Program-made: the position numbers and the translations under genes
The notes under the pieces: model-generated
What the model saw: only the letters and a program-made list of their open reading frames with translations
What the model was told of the DNA's origin: nothing
Databases searched by the model: none
Assembly (NCBI GenBank): GCA_018817205.1
Contig: JAHIUE010000057.1
Span: forward strand, 1 to 21,952
DNA: 21,952 nt
From: Patescibacteria group bacterium
GTDB lineage: Bacteria; Patescibacteriota; Microgenomatia; Daviesbacterales; UBA10151
Reading direction: 5' to 3'
Shown: positions 19,127-21,952 of the stretch, piece by piece
How the letters are laid out: each line of letters opens with the position of its first letter
How positions within the stretch are numbered: position 1 is the stretch's first letter

Positions 19127-19774
19127 TTAAACCTTTACCGGCCGTAAAATCAATACAGAAGCAAAAAAACCTGCGGATACTCCCAAAAGGGAACCGCCCA
19201 ACACATCAGACAACCAATGTTCTCCTAAATATACTCTGGTCAAACCCATCAGGAACGCCATCATCAGAAGCGAACCCAAAATAATAAATCTGGAGAAAAT
19301 ATTGATCTTTTTGGAAAAAATGACCATAAGAGCAAAAACCGTCACAATAAAAACTGTCCTGGTCATGTGTCCGGAAGGATAAGAAAAATCCGTATGCACA
19401 TAAAAACTGGGTAAAGTTGTAGCCAGTTGGCTCCTGTGCAAAAATATTGGAGGACCGGGATGGAAAAGGACCAATTTCCCAAAAACCTCTCCTACCGATG
19501 CCGGGATTACCATCAGCCAACCTACTATTGCCAAGCCGTGCCGTCGAATAAGCGCCCAAAAAGCCAACACCAGACAAAAACCCAATGTCACCTCTGCTGA
19601 TCCTAATAAACTAAAATAGGAAAAAATCCCATCAAAACGCTGCGAGATATGATCTTGCACCTTAACAGTCGTATCAAAGTCTATTGTTTGCCATCTTTCT
19701 TTTGCCACCGCATATGAAAAGTAAGTAAAAAGCAATGCAAATACCACAGCGAGGAGAAATAATTTAGTTCTCAC
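19127..19774 (-). CDS. PAP2-family membrane phosphatase
   Basis: An integral membrane phosphatase of the PAP2 superfamily, members of which dephosphorylate phosphatidic acid or undecaprenyl pyrophosphate. The C2 motif is PSGH (near residues 132-135) and the C3 motif is TRVYLGEHWLSDVLGG (near 183-198), with the catalytic His. The usual C1 motif (Lys...Arg-Pro) appears as KLVLFHPGPP, with the Arg replaced. About six membrane segments are seen across 215 residues. It starts at a GTG (19774), 6 nt after the stop of the cytidylyltransferase gene. A role in recycling undecaprenyl carrier lipid is possible but not shown. Confidence 0.88.
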   Translation of the reverse strand: MRTKLFLLAVVFALLFTYFSYAVAKERWQTIDFDTTVKVQDHISQRFDGIFSYFSLLGSAEVTLGFCLVLAFWALIRRHGLAIVGWLMVIPASVGEVFGKLVLFHPGPPIFLHRSQLATTLPSFYVHTDFSYPSGHMTRTVFIVTVFALMVIFSKKINIFSRFIILGSLLMMAFLMGLTRVYLGEHWLSDVLGGSLLGVSAGFFASVLILRPVKV

Positions 19775-19780
19775 AATAAT

Positions 19781-20257
19781 TTATTGTACAGTACTGTTTA
19801 ATATTTTGCTGGTGGAATAATTGCCGATTTTTTTGGTGACAAATTTTAGTTTTGCTCCTGTAAGCTTAGAAAGTCTTTGATGATGAATATTGTTACCACC
19901 AACCGTTGCCGCAATCACATCCGGCATGATTTTGCCTACTAAACGGTCATACTCTGCATCATTTCTCATATACGGCAGAGGCACAACATAGTCTACCGCT
20001 TCCAAAGCTGATAAAATTTCTGTCCTCCCCTTTTGAGTATGAATTGGGCGGTTTTCGCCTTTTAACTCCCCTGCCTTCCGGTCACTTTCCAGCATCACCA
20101 TTAAAACATCCCCCTTTTTTTTGGCTTTTTGCAGGAATATGACATGGCCGAGATGTAAAACATCAAAACATCCCCCTGCCAAAACAATTTTCAAATTCTT
20201 CTTCTTTAAACTTCTGATAAACCCGGGCAATTGCCCGACAGGCACTACTTTTCTCAT
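19781..20257 (-). CDS. Cytidylyltransferase-family nucleotidyltransferase (RfaE/HldE C-domain-like)
   Basis: A 158-residue member of the HIGH-motif nucleotidyltransferase family. KIVLAGGCFDVLHLGHVIFLQKAKKKGDVLMVMLESD contains HLGH, the nucleotide-binding motif. ENRPIHTQKGRTEILSALEAVDYVV matches the R-I-x...A-l..VD pattern of RfaE-type and glycerol-phosphate cytidylyltransferases. The usual C-terminal ISTSKI signature appears as YSTSKI. It transfers a nucleotide to a sugar- or alcohol-phosphate, but the substrate is unclear. Upstream there is a 31-nt gap to mscS. Confidence 0.85.
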   Translation of the reverse strand: MRKVVPVGQLPGFIRSLKKKNLKIVLAGGCFDVLHLGHVIFLQKAKKKGDVLMVMLESDRKAGELKGENRPIHTQKGRTEILSALEAVDYVVPLPYMRNDAEYDRLVGKIMPDVIAATVGGNNIHHQRLSKLTGAKLKFVTKKIGNYSTSKILNSTVQ

Positions 20258-20288
20258 TTTAGTTAAGATATGTTACACCTATTCTAAT

Positions 20289-21137
20289 CTATTTTGCTTG
20301 ATGGATAACTCTTTGCGGAAAAGGTATTTCTATTCCTTCTTTATCAAACGCAATCTTTAATCTTTTTCTAAGTTCCCCTGTTACATCCCACTGTTTAATC
20401 GGTTTTGTTTCGCCTAAAATCTTAATAATTATTGCCGAATCTCCAAAATCATCTACTCTTAAAAATTGCGGCGGCTTTGTAATCATATCTTTCCAGTTAG
20501 AGTCTTTTGCTAACTCTTTTCCTACTTTATTTACTACTTTGATTACTTTTTCCAAATCTGAATTATAGGAAATTCCTATATTAAGATTAACCCTGGCAAA
20601 ATATTTGGATAAATTCGAAGCTGTTTTAATTTCTCCATTTGGTACATGGTGCACAACCCCATCCAAATCCCGCAAAATAGTGGTTCTAAGATTAATTTTT
20701 TCTACTAGCCCGCAGGTATCTCCAAAACAAACCACATCACCTATCCTATACTGATTTTCCAAAATAATGAAAAATCCTGAAATTAAATCTTTTATCAGGT
20801 ACTGCCCTCCAAAACCAAAGGCTAAACCTATTATTCCTGCCCCGGCTACCAGAGGTGTCGTATTAACTCCAATTTCCGATAGAATCATCATGATTGCCAT
20901 AAGCCAAATCAGCATCACAAAGGCTTGATGGAAAATTGCAATTAAAGTATCTTCCCTTTTCCTTTCAGCTCCGGGCACAACAAATCTGTCTGTCTTAACT
21001 GCTTTGCGAATACCTCTTTCAATTAAGATATGGGCGAATTTATGAATAAAAAATACTGCTGCTAATATAAAAGCGACTTTAATCCCGTGATTACTAATCC
21101 AAGAAAGAACAGCTGGTAAATAGGTCTCTAATTTCAT
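20289..21137 (-). CDS. MscS-family mechanosensitive ion channel
   Basis: A small-conductance channel that opens on membrane tension to release solutes after osmotic downshock. The 282 residues hold about three N-terminal membrane segments. The pore-lining third helix is rich in Gly and Ala (TTPLVAGAGIIGLAFGFGGQYLIKDLISGFFIILE). The beta domain follows (YRIGDVVCFGDTCGLVEKINLRTTILRDLDGVVHHVPNGEI), then the mixed C-terminal domain ending FPQRVIHQAK. This is the normal MscS order. In this window it fits with the trehalose operon as a second osmotic-stress function, although the two are 12 kb apart. No strong promoter is seen; GATACT lies 11 nt before the ATG. Confidence 0.93.
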   Translation of the reverse strand: MKLETYLPAVLSWISNHGIKVAFILAAVFFIHKFAHILIERGIRKAVKTDRFVVPGAERKREDTLIAIFHQAFVMLIWLMAIMMILSEIGVNTTPLVAGAGIIGLAFGFGGQYLIKDLISGFFIILENQYRIGDVVCFGDTCGLVEKINLRTTILRDLDGVVHHVPNGEIKTASNLSKYFARVNLNIGISYNSDLEKVIKVVNKVGKELAKDSNWKDMITKPPQFLRVDDFGDSAIIIKILGETKPIKQWDVTGELRKRLKIAFDKEGIEIPFPQRVIHQAK

Positions 21138-21207
21138 TGAAGTAATAGAGTATCACACAAAATCAACCTTCTCAATAAGGCAGTCAATCGAAAATCGAAC
21201 AGTCGTT

Positions 21208-21489
21208 TCATCTACTATTGTCAATTCTAATAGCTTTTCCTGAAATTATAGCATTGGCTACTTTTTTATTGGCACTATCAAGTATTCTTGCGAAAGTGGA
21301 TTGAGAAATTTTCATTTTCTTAGCAGCTTCAATTTGGTCCAAACCATCGACCTCATATAGCTTCAAGGCTTCAAGTTCGTCGGCTTTAAGTACAATCTCC
21401 TCTAGTATTCTCAAAGGAATACCTCGAGGTTTAAAATAATAGACATTCGGGTTAAAACGCAAACAACGGGGCATTCTTGGTCTTGGCAT
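21208..21489 (-). CDS. DUF134-family HTH protein
   Basis: A 93-residue protein of the DUF134 family of small predicted DNA-binding proteins. It begins MPRPRMPRCLRFNPNVYYFKPRG, the family's typical N-terminus, and continues with VLKADELEALKLYEVDGLDQIEAAKKMKISQSTFARIL. The latter is a sigma-70 region 4-like helix-turn-helix. Partners of this family often encode small Gly/Met-rich proteins and metal-cluster ATPases; here the DUF5320-like gene lies 19 nt upstream. It may regulate the shared promoter, where a palindrome is present. Function is otherwise unknown. Confidence 0.88.
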   Translation of the reverse strand: MPRPRMPRCLRFNPNVYYFKPRGIPLRILEEIVLKADELEALKLYEVDGLDQIEAAKKMKISQSTFARILDSANKKVANAIISGKAIRIDNSR

Positions 21490-21508
21490 ATATTTTATTC
21501 TTCTTTAT

Positions 21509-21622
21509 CTATTTTTTCTTCTTCTTTTTTGACATTCTCAAGTTCCTCTTCCCGCACAGACCAAAACCTCTACCTGTCATTGGACCTTGTCCCATAGGAC
21601 CGGTTCTATCAAATCTCGGCAT
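21509..21622 (-). CDS. DUF5320-like small protein, 37 aa
   Basis: A 37-codon gene that I translated by hand. It starts MPRFDRTGPMGQGPMTGRG, the Gly/Met/Pro pattern of DUF5320 proteins, has GFGLCGKRN and ends in SKKKKKK before TAG. The ATG at 21622 has a very strong Shine-Dalgarno (GGAGGT, 8 nt upstream) and a consensus promoter. It is the first gene of the pair with DUF134. The normal continuation of the family is longer, and the poly-Lys end may be a shortened form. Confidence 0.8.
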   Translation of the reverse strand: MPRFDRTGPMGQGPMTGRGFGLCGKRNLRMSKKKKKK

Positions 21623-21652
21623 CTTTTCTCACCTCCTTTATCGGTATAATAT

Positions 21653-21694
21653 TGAATACCTATTCATAATACACCTTATAAATAATTTTGTCAA
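21653..21694 (-). promoter_or_regulatory. Promoter and operator of the DUF5320-DUF134 operon
   Basis: TTGACA (21694-21689), 17-nt spacer and TATTAT (21671-21666) on the minus strand. The perfect palindrome TGAATACCTATTCA (21653-21666) starts at the last base of the -10 and covers the predicted transcript start. A repressor bound there would block initiation. Confidence 0.8.
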
Positions 21695-21713
21695 GGGTAA
21701 TTTTGGCAAGCGG

Positions 21714-21952
21714 CTAAGAAGCGATTCTGTTGAGGATTTTGCCAAGCAGAGATTGTTCTGTTTTTACTACCTGACCGTTTTCTGCCGAAACAAAAGCTTT
21801 GACTTTGCTCTTTAGCGGAATAAACCCGAGGATTTTATGCTCTCTTACTCCGTCTATCTCATAAACAAGCAGATCATCCTTTTCAATAAGTGTCACCAGC
21901 TTATCAGTGCTGGCAAGTTCGTCTTCAGCTGAAACTGATGTGACATAACTCA
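21714..21952 (-). CDS. C-terminal part of an unidentified protein (cut by window edge)
   Basis: The minus-strand frame is open from the right edge to the TAG at 21714, giving at least 79 residues; the ATG-like start inside (21896, a GTG) is not needed. The visible part reads VTSVSAEDELASTDKLVTLIEKDDLLVYEIDGVREHKILGFIPLKSKVKAFVSAENGQVVKTE and ends KILNRIAS. The alternating strands and GFIPLKSKVKAFVSAENGQV suggest a secreted beta-rich or PepSY-like domain, but I cannot name a family. The following gene pair has its own promoter. Confidence 0.6.
   Translation of the reverse strand, partial: SYVTSVSAEDELASTDKLVTLIEKDDLLVYEIDGVREHKILGFIPLKSKVKAFVSAENGQVVKTEQSLLGKILNRIAS

Noticed and set aside
1..21952. 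Recoding of UGA as an amino acid, as in some CPR lineages
   Set aside because: UGA ends NRAMP, trxB, the toxin and the leader peptide at family-appropriate lengths, and no gene has internal UGA.

Overview
The window looks like part of a chromosome from a Candidate Phyla Radiation (Patescibacteria) bacterium, probably of the Microgenomates group. The grounds are short AT-rich genes packed with tiny gaps, the dispersed repeat CCTTCGACTTCGCTCAGG that is read into proteins as DPERSRR, a tRNA carrying a small group I intron, a tRNA-Ile with anticodon UAU, and few Shine-Dalgarno sites. UGA works as a stop codon (NRAMP, trxB, the toxin gene), so this is not a UGA-recoding lineage. The taxon is inferred; no marker gene was compared.

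Layout. 1-2400 (minus): an operon reading Asp/Glu racemase, trpS, ftsH (cut by the window edge). It is preceded by a promoter, a 16-codon leader peptide with one Trp codon and mutually exclusive hairpins, which together look like a classical ribosome-mediated Trp attenuator. 2450-4270 (minus): a small unknown protein, a GlmU-like sugar-nucleotide enzyme and a CAU tRNA. 4330-8556 (plus): a trehalose operon, with OtsA fused to a membrane sensor-like module, then OtsB, then a GH63-like glycosidase. 8603-9979: an NRAMP-like transporter. 10012-10694: a VapBC-type toxin-antitoxin pair.

10700-13770 is an accessory stretch. It holds a GNAT acetyltransferase remnant, an HTH plus LAGLIDADG-like gene, an initiator tRNA-fMet split by a 194-nt group I intron, a terminator and repeats, a GIY-YIG protein, ftsB and a tyrosine recombinase. 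13793-16533 (minus): a small gene, a TraD/VirD4-like ATPase and tRNA-Ile(UAU). 16553-18853 (minus): a signal peptidase remnant, an HTH protein with a His/Pro-rich tail, and trxB. A second toxin-antitoxin pair sits exactly between two copies of the trxB 3' end. 18859-21137 (minus): a membrane-anchored small protein, a PAP2 phosphatase, a cytidylyltransferase-like enzyme and an MscS channel. 21208-21952 (minus): a DUF134/DUF5320 pair with its own promoter and operator, and the end of a gene that runs off the edge.

Many first genes in a transcript have a -10 box only 7-10 nt before the start codon, which implies leaderless mRNAs. Two downstream or co-regulated genes carry strong GGAGG sites instead. 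The observations I rate highest are the Trp attenuator, the initiator-tRNA intron and the toxin-antitoxin insertion bounded by a duplicated trxB end.
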